Positions 1 to 11,090 of a DNA stretch of 64,000 nucleotides are shown in pieces. The translations under genes were made by a program, and so were the position numbers. Source of the stretch: Moesziomyces globuligerus (lineage: Eukaryota > Basidiomycota > Ustilaginomycetes > Ustilaginales > Ustilaginaceae); assembly GCA_030849465.1 (NCBI GenBank), contig JARVLF010000007.1:62001-126000 (forward strand), in the 5' to 3' direction. Position 1 is the first letter of the stretch; each line of letters opens with the position of its first letter. Under the pieces are notes generated by a model. That model was not told where the DNA came from and did not search any database. It worked only from the letters and a program-made list of their open reading frames with translations.

Positions 1-1617
1 TGCTACGCGGTTGCCAATCCGGACATCGAGTCCGAGGTACGTCTGCTCAAGGCGGCGGCTCCGAGCGTGGATGTGGATCTGCTGCGCCGCTTGGATCTGG
101 CATTCCACGACCTCCGCGCGGGCTTTGAGGCCGGGCTGATCAACCACCCGTACTCGCTGCGTGAGCTGCTGCATCTCGTGGCGCACATGGAGCGATACCC
201 GCAAGAATCGCTGTCGTCGGTGCTGCTCAACACGCTCGCCTTCGATCTGCATCGTCCCGAGAGCATCCGGTGGGTGGTGGAGACGCTGCGCAAGCGCAAC
301 CTGCCCGTCGAACAGCTCTCGCTCGATATTCTGCGCGAACAGGACCTTGAGCGCCGCCGGAACGCAGAGAAGGAGAAGCTCAAGCCCGAGTTCCACCCGG
401 GCAAGGATGACTACGATCCAACCAAGGACGGCCGCGCCACGCACCTCAACAAACCCAAAGAGGGAAAGGTGGACAAGGACAATGAGCCGCACGTCGGCGG
501 CAACACTTGGAAAGGCGGCACGGGCGGCCGCGATACGATGGGTCTGGGTGGCCGTGGCGGATATGGCCGCCAGTACTCTGGCCACAAAATCCACCAGATC
601 AGCAAGGAGCTCAAGAACGACGTACCGGACCATCTCAAGAAACAGGCGAGGGAAATGGCACGCGAGGCGCTGGAGAAGGAGCTCCGAGAGAACGGAATGC
701 AGCCTCACGAGGCGGTGAACCTGCACGAGATGAAGCAAAAAGTGGCGGCACAGGTGCAGCACTTGTCGAACGTGCTCAACGATCTCAAGGCGAATCGGTA
801 CGAGCGCTCGTGGTTGACCCGCCAGCAGGAGGGGGAGCTCGACGAGCGCAGATTGTCGGAAGGTCTGGCTGGTGAGCGGGGCATCTTCAAGCGAAGGGCC
901 GAGATGCCGCCCGATCCGGGAGCGCCTCAGGTCAAGCCCAAGCGCATTCGTATTGTGCTCGATCTGTCGGCCAGCATGTACCACATGCAGTTCGACGGAA
1001 GGCTGGAAAGGGAGCTCGAAGTGGCGCTCATGGTCATGCAGGCTTTCTCCCGCATCGAGTCGGGCTCGGAACGCTTCGCGGTAGATATGGTCGGACACAG
1101 TGGTGACGAGGACATGATCCCTCTGGTCGAGCTTGGACGATTGCCCAAGACCGATGGAGATATGTACCGCATTCTGCGAGCCATCGTCAGTCATACCCAG
1201 TATTGCGACTCGGGCGACAATACGCTCAAGTGCATCGAAAAGTCCATCCGTCAAGTCAAACGCCCCTTGCCTACCCACCCTCACCTTCCCAACACCCCGA
1301 AGATCGACGAATCCACCGCAACCGGGCTCGGCGCGCCGATTGTCGAGGAGGACCCGGCGACCTCGCAGATGGACGATTACTTTGTCATCGTCCTCTCCGA
1401 CGCAAACCTGTCCAGGTACGGCATCACTCACCAGCGTCTCGCTCAACTCCTCCGTCTGGACCCTCAGGTCAAGACATCGCTCATCTTCATCGACAAGGGC
1501 AGTGAGGCTCTGCACCTCGCACGCCAGATCCCCACCCAGACTCACGTCGCGCGAGAGACAAAGGACATCCCGCGCATCCTCAGCAACATCCTCACCAGCG
1601 TCGTTCAGGGCGCCTGA
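1..1617 (+). CDS. VWA8-type von Willebrand factor A protein, 5' end outside window
   Basis: The frame is already open at base 1 and ends at TGA 1615-1617, so only the C-terminal 538 residues are present; the GTG at 67 is an internal codon, not a start. A glycine-rich GGTGGRD...GLGGRGG stretch near residues 170-185 is followed by a charged helical region and then a VWA domain. The metal-binding DxSxS motif reads DLSAS at bases 961-975 (residue 321 of the visible part), and SGDNT and VLSDANLSRYGI follow. This order and wording match the C-terminus of VWA8, a large mitochondrial-matrix AAA+ protein whose ATPase modules precede the VWA domain; those modules must lie upstream and cannot be checked here. 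It is convergent with the next gene (321 bp between stops). Confidence 0.85.
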   Translation, partial: CYAVANPDIESEVRLLKAAAPSVDVDLLRRLDLAFHDLRAGFEAGLINHPYSLRELLHLVAHMERYPQESLSSVLLNTLAFDLHRPESIRWVVETLRKRNLPVEQLSLDILREQDLERRRNAEKEKLKPEFHPGKDDYDPTKDGRATHLNKPKEGKVDKDNEPHVGGNTWKGGTGGRDTMGLGGRGGYGRQYSGHKIHQISKELKNDVPDHLKKQAREMAREALEKELRENGMQPHEAVNLHEMKQKVAAQVQHLSNVLNDLKANRYERSWLTRQQEGELDERRLSEGLAGERGIFKRRAEMPPDPGAPQVKPKRIRIVLDLSASMYHMQFDGRLERELEVALMVMQAFSRIESGSERFAVDMVGHSGDEDMIPLVELGRLPKTDGDMYRILRAIVSHTQYCDSGDNTLKCIEKSIRQVKRPLPTHPHLPNTPKIDESTATGLGAPIVEEDPATSQMDDYFVIVLSDANLSRYGITHQRLAQLLRLDPQVKTSLIFIDKGSEALHLARQIPTQTHVARETKDIPRILSNILTSVVQGA

Positions 1618-1938
1618 GCGCACGCACATCCTCGGTCCAAGACAACCGCGTCCAGAACAAATCCTTTCACACAACCCATCCTTTTTTCTCCGACAGCAAA
1701 CTCTTTGCTGTCGACAGTGTAGACTTCTCAATCTAGACGAAGGGCCCACACCAAATCAGAATGACATCAGACCGAAACAGCATCGACGAATCCAGAAGGC
1801 GATGCAGCATAGACTCGACTTTTGACATTTGGCCCGCTTCACTGGTGTGCAGAGCTCGACTGAGGACTCTCGCACACCATTACGATGAGTCGATGCGACC
1901 TTGCTGTCGATTTCAGTCGGGAAAGAGTGCCTGAGCAG
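1618..1938. other. Intergenic 3'-3' spacer
   Basis: Spacer between the convergent VWA8-type and BTB-like genes. It is less GC-rich than the genes and must carry both 3' ends. I see no open frame with protein-like composition and no structured element. Confidence 0.6.
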
Positions 1939-4777
1939 CTATGACGTCGCCTCTGCGGTGCCTTCCGCAAGGGCGACGGCGATTTCCTCTTCGGTGCTCC
2001 TTGCCTTTCCCTTACCTTTGCCTTTCGTCTGGGCGGGCATCTGGCCGTTGGCGGCTGCGTCCTCCTGATCGAGCTGGCTCAATCTCTGGGTGGCAGCGGT
2101 CACGGCACGGTCAATTCCGTAGCGCATACCCAGATCTAGAACCAACCGACATGTCGTCCGATCCGGAAGAAACATGGTCGGGATCGGATGCAGGAACGAG
2201 AGTAGCAGGTTGCTCGAGTGCCAATTCTCGTCCAGCATAATGCAGGGAAGAGGCGTGTAGCCCAGCTGCTTGCGATTCTCCTCAGCTCCGCGCTGCAGAA
2301 TGATACGAACGGCCCGGCTCGGATTCTTGATCACGCGCTCCAGCAAGGTTGAGAAGAGACACGGATTCTAGGGAATGGAGCAAAAGGCGAGAAGGCAGCA
2401 TGAAAGACCATGGCGGGGGAAGTGCAAATCGGTCAGCAAAGAGGCACGTCTCGGAAGGATTCTGAAAAGCCATTGGACTTACCCAAGCCGCACACGGGAA
2501 AGCGACCCCATCGTTTGAGAGAAGCACCATGTCCTGATCTCGACATCCGAGAGGCAGGAAGCAGTCCCAGAAGGTCCACACCGTGCGCTCGCGCATGGTT
2601 GTCATGAGTAGATCGGGGTCCATGAGGTCGAAGCAAGGTGGCTTCCATCCCGCCGGATAAAGCCGTGGATCGAGGTCCAAGAAGGACAGCGACTGATCGG
2701 GCGAAAGAGAAGTGGCATCCGAAGCGCCGTCACTGCCGACGCTTCCGATCGTGTTGGCGGCCGTAGTGGGACTCGTGGTCTTGTACGCTTTGTCGTAGGC
2801 TGATGGTGATGAGGGACGGTTGGCCGTTGAAGCCTCCGACCAATGCACCTCCGTGCCACCACTTTCCGCTGCAGTGGTTGGTGACTTCGAGTCGCTGGGT
2901 CGGAGCTCAGATGCTTGGTGTCGGGGCGGATAATAAGCTTGCGCGGGATACAGCACCGGCTGAGCTCTTGCAAAGACGTTCGAGCTAGCTTGTGACCAGG
3001 TGCCGACCCCACCCTCAAAGGGCCGGGGCGGAGCGGCTTCTGAAGGTTGACATCCAGAAGTCGAGGCATCGTCGGCAAGCGGGGGCTGCGGATGGCCTGC
3101 TGCGCCTCCGGCCGGCAAGATCTCTGCCTGACCCGGAGAACGCTTCGGGGCGCGCTTGCGAGGTGTTGCCTTCGCTCTTGCCCCCTTTTTGGGACTGCCG
3201 GGCTCGAGCTCGAGCTCTGATACAGAGCCCTCCATGTCTGCAGGGCGGAGCTTGGCGAGAGGACCTTTGCGCTTCGGAGCAGTGGCAGGAGCCGGCGACT
3301 GAAGAGCCTCCGAGCTCGCACCCCCTTCCTCGAGTGGCTTCGGCACTGAACCACCAGGCGACTCGGCTTGGGCTTTTGGCTTGGCCCTAGAGCGGCGCGG
3401 TGCCTTGGGCTTGCCTTTGCCAGCAGCTGCAGGGATCAGTTCGGGTGCTGGCATCTCCTGTGCACCCGATGGATCGCCAGGCTTCACCGGCTCGTTTTTC
3501 ATCGAGCCTGGTTCCATGCTGAGTCCGTCTTTGGTGACAAAAGCGTGTTCCGATGGAGGCTGGGCAGCCACGTCCGGTTCGTCGCCAAGGGTCGCGGGTG
3601 GCACAGCTGCCGCAAGTAGTGAGACGGATGGCGACGTCGCAAAGCTGGGAAGGGGAGCGAGAAGCTCTCCGCCGGGAACACTCGATTGGCTCGCTTGCTC
3701 TTGCGCATCCTTCGCCTTCGGCTTGGCCGTTTTCCTGGACCTAGGAGGCGCCTTTGGCTTCGAGCCTTGGGCTTTCTTTGCAGGCGCTTTCGATGTAGTT
3801 GAGGCGTCTGATCCGGCTCGTGCACGCTTGCCAGACAGCTTAGCCTTCGGATGGGCTGGTACAGCGGCCAAGATTGAGTCAGGCGTCGACATCTCTGCAA
3901 GAGAGACTTCTGCGCTCGCCGTGGTGCTCGTGCCTTCTCCCATGGGAAGGACAAGCGAAGGATAGTGACCAGGCGGATGAAGCGATGTGGACTGGTTTGG
4001 CTGAAGTGCCCCATGCTGTGCCTCGGGGCTGATGGCGGCTGTAGGCTCTTGCGTGACCTCCCCCTGAGGCTCGAGCGAGGGTATATGATCAGCTCCGTCT
4101 AGCAGAGGCGATCCGTGATGCAGATCTTCTGTCATCAGCGACGGCACGTTGTTCTGCGTAGATGATTTTGGGTTGGAAGGGTCGTCCTCGAACATTTGCC
4201 GGTCCTCCGACAGATCGTACTCGGACCCAACGGCATCAGCTGACGAAGAAGCAGGGGAGGCGGCACCCGTCCAGGTGAGAGCTTCTCGAGCCGAGCAAAG
4301 CTGTTCAGTGACGTCTTGTGATATCCTCGGCTGTTCGGAAGCCTCCTCGATGCAAGGCGGCGCCAACGTAAGGTCATGCGACGGACTGCCATTGTCCTCT
4401 GATCCTCGATGGACGTTGTGCTCCTGAGCTGCGCCTTCCTCTTGCTGACGCTCCGATTGAGCTGGAGAATCTCGGGCACTCGAGGCTTCCCGAGCGAGAT
4501 CGTGTGCATGTGGGAGAAGAAGAGACGGCGTTGCAACGGATCCCTTGGGCGCCGCATCCCCTTGCTGCTTTTCTGTGGTCATCATGCTTGACAGGGCTGT
4601 GGCAGCCAGGTCAGCTAGCGCACCTGGCGTGTGGGACAGCGGCTGCGAGCCCGCGTGGTCGTCGCTGGCATGGGCTTGAATGCGCCTCTCCGGTGCTTCA
4701 GATCCCGATGTAGTTCTAGGCGAACCAGGCTCTGAATGACCCGGCATATCGGCGACACGCGTGGCGACGTCCTGCAT
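1939..4777 (-). CDS. Large disordered protein with BTB-like C-terminal region
   Basis: Two exons: 4777-2483 and 2367-1939, joined across a 115-nt intron (2368-2482; GTAAGT donor, CCCTAG acceptor). Splicing is in phase 0 and turns FPCAAW directly into NPCLFSTLLERV; reading through the intron would give an unrelated tail. ATG 4777 gives about 907 residues. The first 700 or so are low-complexity (Ser/Pro/Ala/Glu) with repeated basic patches of the type KAPPRSRK and KAPRRSRAKPK, which could contact nucleic acid. Residues around 745-765 (DMVLLSNDGVAFP) resemble the opening strand of a BTB/POZ fold, and the second exon supplies the helical remainder. BTB assignment is by pattern only; function is unknown. 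Confidence 0.7.
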
Positions 4778-6912
4778 GGCTGCGAACAGGTTGCTGGAAG
4801 TACTCGTGGTCGCGAACAAGGAGCTGAACGAACGAGCGCGCTCGAGCTGCTGTTCGAACCTCGGCGCTGGGAAAGAAGTCGAGCGGCGGAGACGATATTT
4901 TCGACGTCGAAGTGACAGTACAATCAAGGCAAAGAGCCATCTGTTCTGGGCGACGAACGCGGTGCGTGTCGAAGCGAGCTCGATGGTCTTTATGTGGATG
5001 GAAGGGAAAGATGGTGTCTCTGTACGGCGCAATCGGGCTGAAGTACGACAACAGCGGCGTGCATCTGCAAGGTTTGCCGACGAGACTTGCCGCGCGGCAG
5101 TAGACGGAAGGTTGCGGCTGCGTAGATATGAGCTGGCGTCGAGGTGTGGAGCTTGTCACTTGACCCTCGTCGTGACGGCAGAAATGAACGACAGAGAGAG
5201 CTTCGCTGGCAGCTCGGAGCGCGAGACCATAGGGCCTAGCGATGACTGGGGATAGATAGGGAACCCCAATTCATCCTCGAAAGGAGATGGCCTAATCCAG
5301 ACTTTGTCGGTGGGGCGGATGGAGGACGGTTGCGACCCCCCTGCACCAGTTGCCGAGGACCTGCAGGACTGCAGGATTGCGAGGAAGAGAAGAGCGATTG
5401 GCTCGAAGCTCGGACTGAGGCAATGCAAAGACGCTCTTTGTGTGGATGCTGGCCAGCGTGCAAAGTGATGTGTCGCGGCGCGGCACGGCGCGGCGCGGCG
5501 AATTAAGCGCAAAGCCAAATGGAGGAAAGTCTGTCGTGCTCGGGCGGCTGGTGGGCTGCGTGGCGAACGAAAGAGAAGGGCGGTGAATTGGCGAGCTGCA
5601 CGTCGATGGTGGGCAGCGAGGCTGCTGGGAGCAACAGCAGAGCGAGAGGAGCGAGCGATGGAATGGGACGGCGCTAGCGTGCAGGCTGCGAGCGAAATGA
5701 AGACAAGTGTTTCTCACGAGTGCACGACCGCGAATGAGGATGCAGAGGAAAGGACGCTTCGTTTGGGTTCTGGGAGCCGCGATGCTTTTAAGCAGATCGC
5801 CGAGTTGGATCGCGAGCATAGCTGTCGTCCGTCCGGCCAAGGATCGGAGTGGCCCAAGACGACGTTGCGCCGCCACTGCATCTGAGCCCGAACGTGACGC
5901 AGATCGAGTGGTGGCCCAACTTGCAGCGTAGCCGCTGGAAGCCTGTGGCGTGAGGCAGTGTTGCGCAGCGGATGCGTTTGATGAGGCGGCATTGGCGCGG
6001 CGGAGAAAGTGGCGAGTGGGCGTCTGCGGAATGAGGAGCGGATGCAGCGGCCACTGCTGCGCATATTGCGGCCTGAGCGCAATGGCAAGCGTCTCGACGC
6101 AAGTTGACGCCCACTTCGCGTCGCGTCGAGTCGAGGCGAGTCGAGTCGGAGCGTGCCGATGCGCGCCAAATGCTGCTGTTGTCGGAAGTGCCCCGAGCTG
6201 CTACGACTTGCTTCCATCAGTCACTCGTGTGGCCAAGCCAAGCCAGTCCAGTCCATGCCAGCCCGTCGAGGAGATGACACAGCCATGCGGCGTCGACTCA
6301 GCCGCGCTAAGTCATTCGCATAGCCAGCGGAGCCAGCGTAGCCAGTGCGCTGCAGCTCTTAACCTTACCTGGCCTTGGCTCGCAAGCTTTCGGAGCTGCG
6401 CGTTGGGATTCTCCGAACTCTAGCTCAGAGTGCGAGGCGGCGCATCAAGGCGGATGAGCCGTCGACTCGCGGTGAATCGGCAGAGGAATCATCACAGATG
6501 CGAGTGGGAGGAAGATGAGTGCGAGTGGCGGCAAAGCGCCTGTTGCCTTCTGGGAAGTGGCCGTTGTTCGGTGGACCGTGCTCAGCCGAGGATGGCTTGG
6601 GCCGCAGCAACCGCCGAGACTGGTCGGCTGCGCCGCTTGGCATGGGGGCCGTCTTCTCACGGACCTATCGGGCGCTCCCACAGATCAGTCAGCACTAGCC
6701 GCCTGTTTCCGTGTGGATCGCACTGCTTCTTCCTCCGAAGTCTCACTCAGCAACGCTTCCACTCTTGGCTAACAACGACAGGAGTCGTATCGTGGAGCGG
6801 TCAATCCCCAGAGTGGTATGGACGAAACGGCAGCCACGGGAACAGCATGCGGACGTTGGACGCAACATTCGATTGCGCTTTGGAACGGAACCTGCCCATA
6901 GTGGACTGGGTT
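4778..6912. other. Long intergenic region upstream of the BTB-like gene
   Basis: About 2.1 kb with no frame I can support. It holds the presumed promoter and leader of the BTB-like gene (the frame stays open to 5032 but without an earlier ATG). Short GC-rich direct repeats are visible: GGCGC/GGCAC units near 5475-5502 and GTCGAGTCGAGGCGAGTC-type units near 6117-6150. Nothing resembling a tRNA or transposon end was recognised. Confidence 0.5.
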
Positions 6913-7763
6913 CGGGGCTCGGTGAGTGTGTAGCCGCCGTCGGTGCAGATGGACTCGAATGCGAGGCGCTGGGTCGCCTGAACCACATGTTGACTTCCCG
7001 ACCGGGTCGACCGACGAGCAGCGCAAGCAGACCATCTTGCCTAGCAGCGTCAACCTCTTTGTAGACTCGTGCCTGTCCGAGGATGTCGCCTACGAGATGA
7101 ATGTGTCCGGCGCCAGTGCGCTAATGCGGATCAAGGTTGTGGTGATGGCCACCGCGTCCGAAGCGGACGCGCTGGTGACATGATGCAAGGCGAACCTAGA
7201 AGCATGGTACGAGATAGGTTGCTGCGACTGGCTTATTATGCCCGCAATATTGTTCTTCGTGGTGATAGTCGGCGGCCATCTCTTGTGCGTCTCCAGGCCA
7301 TCAGGAGAAGGTATGCAGGACGGCGAGACTGAGGAAGTACGCTGCATCCACGTTGGCCCGAAAAAGGCGGTCCCAATGCTGGGGCGAGCTGTTCTTGAGA
7401 GGGCGTCTCGGCAGCTTCCGGAGGCCTGATACGCACCTTGCGATGCTTCGGACGCGGCTGCCCAGATGTATCGAGGCCGGTGGATCCTTCGTTGAGCGGA
7501 CTCGCCTGGCCCGCGCTGCGTGGGAGTATGTTCGAGCCCTCATCGTGCTTGTATGATTTGTGGACATGTGCAAGACAGCCCTCCTTGGTAGAGACGTGCT
7601 ACGATGGAGCTTTCCGCTGAGCCATGCGCCTGGACCGGCTGCTCCAGAACGTCGCTCCTCCGCCCGACGATGCGGACCTCGGCATCCACCGCACGCAGGA
7701 CACCCGCTGACATCAGACGGAATCTTGTGCCGCAATCATCGCAACATTGCCAGAGAGGTCGAA
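6913..7763 (-). pseudogene. Decayed short-chain dehydrogenase/reductase (SDR)
   Basis: SDR landmarks occur in the correct order on the minus strand but in different reading frames. In order they are: the N-terminal FDLSGNVAMI strand (7763-7734), followed by a stop; the cofactor-side RIVGRRSDVLEQ strand (about 7668-7633); a degenerate NAG region, SAGQASPLNEGSTGL (about 7517-7470); WDRLFRANVDAAYFLSLAVL (7375-7316); the active-site helix YHASR (7209-7195), with Arg where SDRs have Lys in YxxxK; IRISALAPD (about 7134-7105); GRPGREV (about 7013-6993); and the C-terminal ICTDGGY (about 6947-6927). The glycine-rich TGxxxGxG segment is missing. No single set of short introns with normal sites joins these pieces, and no in-frame ATG precedes the first. 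An alternative is a functional but heavily spliced gene; the missing cofactor loop and Lys argue against that. Confidence 0.75.
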
Positions 7764-8377
7764 CAGCTCGGCTGAAGCAAGAGAGTCTGCAGTCGTGTGG
7801 CCGGTCGGGGTAGAAGTGAGCGGCACGGTGGTGATATCGAACGTCGGATGGTGCCGAGACTTGGGGTGATGTGACTGAGCCAATGCTGGCTATGCATACA
7901 AGGTAGGCTGAAGGCAGGAGGAAAGCCGTCCTATGGGAAAGACAGCAAGGTCTACTCCCAGGCACATCTAGCGAGAGCAATGTGTCCCTCGGTCGTGCCG
8001 CCGTTGACGCCGCATCCAATCGTATTTGTCAGGACGGTCCACCATCAATGCTGAGCTCCCACGGCGAAGGGGGGATGTATGCAGGTAGCGACTAGACTTT
8101 CAACAGCGCAAAGCGTTGAGTCAGCTTGCATTGCAGCGCAGGCTTTGGCTGGGAGGCGCGCTGATGTCGGGTTGGAGGTCATCTGGCTGTTGCGTCTTGC
8201 AGGGTCGGGGACGCGCTGCCGCAAGCTGAGACGGGCGACATGTGCTTTCTGCACGAAAGGATCTAGTGCAAGGCACTTCGACCCTTCCTGCCGCTGCGCA
8301 GAAGAAACAAAGGAGCCAGACGGCAGAGCCCGACCACGTGAGGGATCTTGCTTGTCGGCCATGGTTTCTCGCGGCAT
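7764..8377. other. Intergenic region
   Basis: About 600 bp between the decayed SDR and the small membrane protein gene. A CACGTG hexamer lies at 8335-8340, inside the likely 3' region of the membrane-protein gene. No open frame with coding character was found. Confidence 0.5.
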
Positions 8378-8827
8378 CTATCGACGGCTATCGTAGGGGT
8401 TGTCGTCGATGTCATCGTACTTGGCTGAGCTGGCATTGCCTGGTGTTGGAGGATAGGCCGAGTGATTGCCATAGGGCTGGTGTGGAGCATCGAGGTCGTC
8501 GTATAGATCGTGTTCGGCGGCGTTGATGTCGAACGCCTCTGCCTCGTCGTCTCGCATCCTTCCATAGGCATTGCGGCTTCCACCAGAAGTGCCGACGCCA
8601 CCTCCGAACGAGCCCGAGCCTCCGCCGCGATTGCGTGAGAACAGGCCGCGGATACGGTCGGTCAAGGCCTCGCGAGCATGGTCGCCAAGACACGACGAGA
8701 GCGCGAACCAGCCGATCGCTAGGGCTACACCGACACCGAGGATGATCCAAAGCGGCAAGAGGGACGAGGACTCATCACCAGATGCTCGTCGGCTGAACTG
8801 AGATGGCTCCGCAAGGATCGACGGCAT
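8378..8827 (-). CDS. Small single-pass membrane protein, unknown function
   Basis: 149 residues from ATG 8827 to TAG 8378. A single hydrophobic helix (about residues 23-47, LLPLWIILGVGVALAIGWF) is followed by a short basic stretch (RIRGLFSRNR), a glycine/serine-rich linker, and an acidic tyrosine-rich tail (HDLYDDLD...KYDDIDDNPYD). The layout suggests a type III or tail-exposed membrane anchor with a cytosolic acidic tail. I do not recognise the family. It is divergent from the carrier gene that starts at 9589, so the 760-bp gap is probably a shared promoter. Confidence 0.6.
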   Translation of the reverse strand: MPSILAEPSQFSRRASGDESSSLLPLWIILGVGVALAIGWFALSSCLGDHAREALTDRIRGLFSRNRGGGSGSFGGGVGTSGGSRNAYGRMRDDEAEAFDINAAEHDLYDDLDAPHQPYGNHSAYPPTPGNASSAKYDDIDDNPYDSRR

Positions 8828-9588
8828 GCTGGGTAGCGATTCGAGGAGAGGGCCGAAGCACGTCTTGATGCGAGTCAGAGGGGGCCAACGATGGAAGCGT
8901 TGACGAGTTGCAAGGCTATGCGAAATACTGGTCGTCTGCGGTTGCGACCGAATGCCCGCGATGGATGGGGCTCAGTATGTCGTCGTAGGTACTTGCAAAT
9001 GGGGCGCAGACTGTGGGAAAGGGAACTCGACAGCCGGAAGTAGCTGCGGCCCGCTTAGATGCAACTATCGGCATGTCGATCGCAACCTCAGCTGCGCCTC
9101 ATACATAAAGCCAAAAGTTCGCGCCAGCTAGTGGTGTTAGTCCACGCTACTAACATATTTTATTGGTGGCGAAGGAATCGGCGGCAACTTCGGAATCCCA
9201 CTGCTCGGCAAAGCCGAAATTTCGTGATGGCGGGTCGGGTGTGTGGTGGAATCTTCGCAAGATTTTCGACGCCCAGCAAGGAAGGCCCCCTCGGATTTGT
9301 CACAGGCTCGCTCCACATGGCGCCGTGACTCGTGATGGTTGCGCATGCACAGATACGACGTTGCTTGGCTCTGCACAATTGTCATCGCGCTCTCATCCAT
9401 CACCTCTCACGCCGAACCACGCCGTGCTGGATCGCAGCATCTCACAGGCATCCGTCCGCGGTCGATTGAGCTCTTTTGACCCAAGTCCATCGCACCGTCC
9501 ATGCCAACGTACTGATCTAGAGGACAGCACCGTCCCTCTCGAGGTCCTCATCGCGCGGAGCAGCTTCAGTCACAGGACTGCATCGAAC
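8828..9588. promoter_or_regulatory. Divergent promoter region
   Basis: 760 bp between two gene starts facing away from each other. It contains ATACATAAAGCC at 9101-9112 (a TATA-like element repeated exactly upstream of the dioxygenase gene). The carrier frame is open back to about 9163 but without an ATG, so the upstream part is treated as leader. Confidence 0.4.
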
Positions 9589-11022
9589 ATGTCGGACATC
9601 CGCTCCGTTGAAGCGGGCCCTTCGAAGCCTCGGCTCTCGCAGCCAGTGGTTGGCAGTAGCAGCCAAATCAGCGCTGCGGGCGGCGATGTGGCAAACGTCT
9701 CTCTCGATGGTCAGGCTGCGTCGCAGGCAGTCGCATCGTCTTCATCGACCCCGCTCTCCTTCTTTCCGACACCGGCGCTCGACCACGCTTTCGGCGGCAT
9801 TGCTGCAGGCGCTGTAGCAACCATCTGCATGAACCCGCTCGATCTCATCAAGACCAAGTACCAGGTCGATACCTCCCGTCCGCGCCCGCTTGGGTTTGGG
9901 CAGCGCACAGCCACGCCCCTCTTCTCACAAGCGGCATCCCTAGCATCCGAACAGGCGACCGTTTCCAGCGGTGCGTCTACGTCGCCAGCGGACATCAAGG
10001 GCAAGGGCCGTGCCACAGACCTACGATCGACTGCTAGCAGTCAGGTTGGACGTGCCGTGCCCCGCCACGGATGGAAGTACTACGCGCTAGGCGGCAAGAT
10101 CGGCAACGACATGGTTGGTGCGCTCAACGACATTGTCAAGGCCGATGGATGGAAGGGACTGTACCGTGGACTCAGTCCCAATGTAGCGGGCAACTCGGCC
10201 TCGTGGGGCCTGTACTTTCTGTGGTACACGATGATCAAGGAACGCATGTCGGCGAGCAACCGCTCTGAGGAGCTCAGCACGGGCGAAGTCAAGAAACTCT
10301 CAGCGGGCCAGCATCTCTTGGCAGCCTCCGAGAGCGGAGCCATCACGGCGCTTATGACCAATCCAATCTGGGTGGTCAAGACGCGCATGTTCACCACGCC
10401 CCGCTCCACTGCCCTTGCAGCATCAACCGCCGGTGGCGCCGAAGCAGCGGCTGCACGAGCGCCACCAGAAGTGTATCGCGGTCTGTGGCACGGGCTAGTG
10501 TCGATCTACCGGACCGAGGGTGTGCGCGGATGGTACAAAGGCGCGGGACTCGCCCTGTTTGGCGTCTCCAATGGCGCCATCCAATTCATGGCGTACGAGG
10601 AGCTCAAAAAGTGGCGCACGACCGTAGCGGTCCGCAAGCAGCAGCGACGCGAAGGGCACGCACTCGCCGTCGACACGAGCATGATCAAGCTCTCCAACAC
10701 CGAGTACATTGTCATGTCCGGCGTCTCCAAGGTCGCCGCAATCCTGCTGACCTACCCGTACCAGGTGGTGCGCTCGCGCATTCAGAACCACGCGACGAGC
10801 CACATCTATCCCAACATCAGGACATGCATCCGCCTCACGTATGCGCACGAAGGCGTGCGGGCGTTCTACAAGGGCCTCGTCCCCAACCTCGTCCGCATCC
10901 TTCCCGGCACCTGCGTCACCTTTGTCGTCTATGAAAACGTCTCGTGGGCTCTCAAGGGTCTGGCAAGAAGGAGGGCGCAGAAGCAGCAGAACGCCGATCT
11001 CGAGACCAACACCTCGCTCTAG
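9589..11022 (+). CDS. Mitochondrial carrier, FAD/folate transporter type (Flx1/SLC25A32-like)
   Basis: 477 residues, single exon, ATG 9589 and TAG 11020-11022. Three carrier repeats carry the signature PxDxxK or its variants: PLDLIK (residues 83-88), PIWVVK (259-264) and PYQVVR (390-395). The second halves include DGWKGLYRGL, EGVRGWYKGAG and EGVRAFYKGL. The combination ICMNPLDLIKTKYQ, NSASWGLYF and TNPIWVVKTRM is characteristic of the Flx1/SLC25A32 branch, which moves FAD (or folate) across the mitochondrial inner membrane. The protein is longer than the roughly 310-residue family norm because of a 60-residue N-terminal extension and a Ser/Thr-rich insert of about 65 residues after the first signature. 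Its stop lies 68 bp from the stop of the convergent next gene. Confidence 0.88.
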   Translation: MSDIRSVEAGPSKPRLSQPVVGSSSQISAAGGDVANVSLDGQAASQAVASSSSTPLSFFPTPALDHAFGGIAAGAVATICMNPLDLIKTKYQVDTSRPRPLGFGQRTATPLFSQAASLASEQATVSSGASTSPADIKGKGRATDLRSTASSQVGRAVPRHGWKYYALGGKIGNDMVGALNDIVKADGWKGLYRGLSPNVAGNSASWGLYFLWYTMIKERMSASNRSEELSTGEVKKLSAGQHLLAASESGAITALMTNPIWVVKTRMFTTPRSTALAASTAGGAEAAAARAPPEVYRGLWHGLVSIYRTEGVRGWYKGAGLALFGVSNGAIQFMAYEELKKWRTTVAVRKQQRREGHALAVDTSMIKLSNTEYIVMSGVSKVAAILLTYPYQVVRSRIQNHATSHIYPNIRTCIRLTYAHEGVRAFYKGLVPNLVRILPGTCVTFVVYENVSWALKGLARRRAQKQQNADLETNTSL

Positions 11023-11090
11023 CTGTCTACACCGGACGTCTGCAATCCTGGAACATACAGTAGATGCCATGCCAACGCGCGTGACGTAGG

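Noticed and set aside
67..69. GTG at 67 as the start of the first gene
   Set aside because: The frame is open to base 1 and nuclear genes of fungi start at ATG; the gene is simply cut by the window edge.
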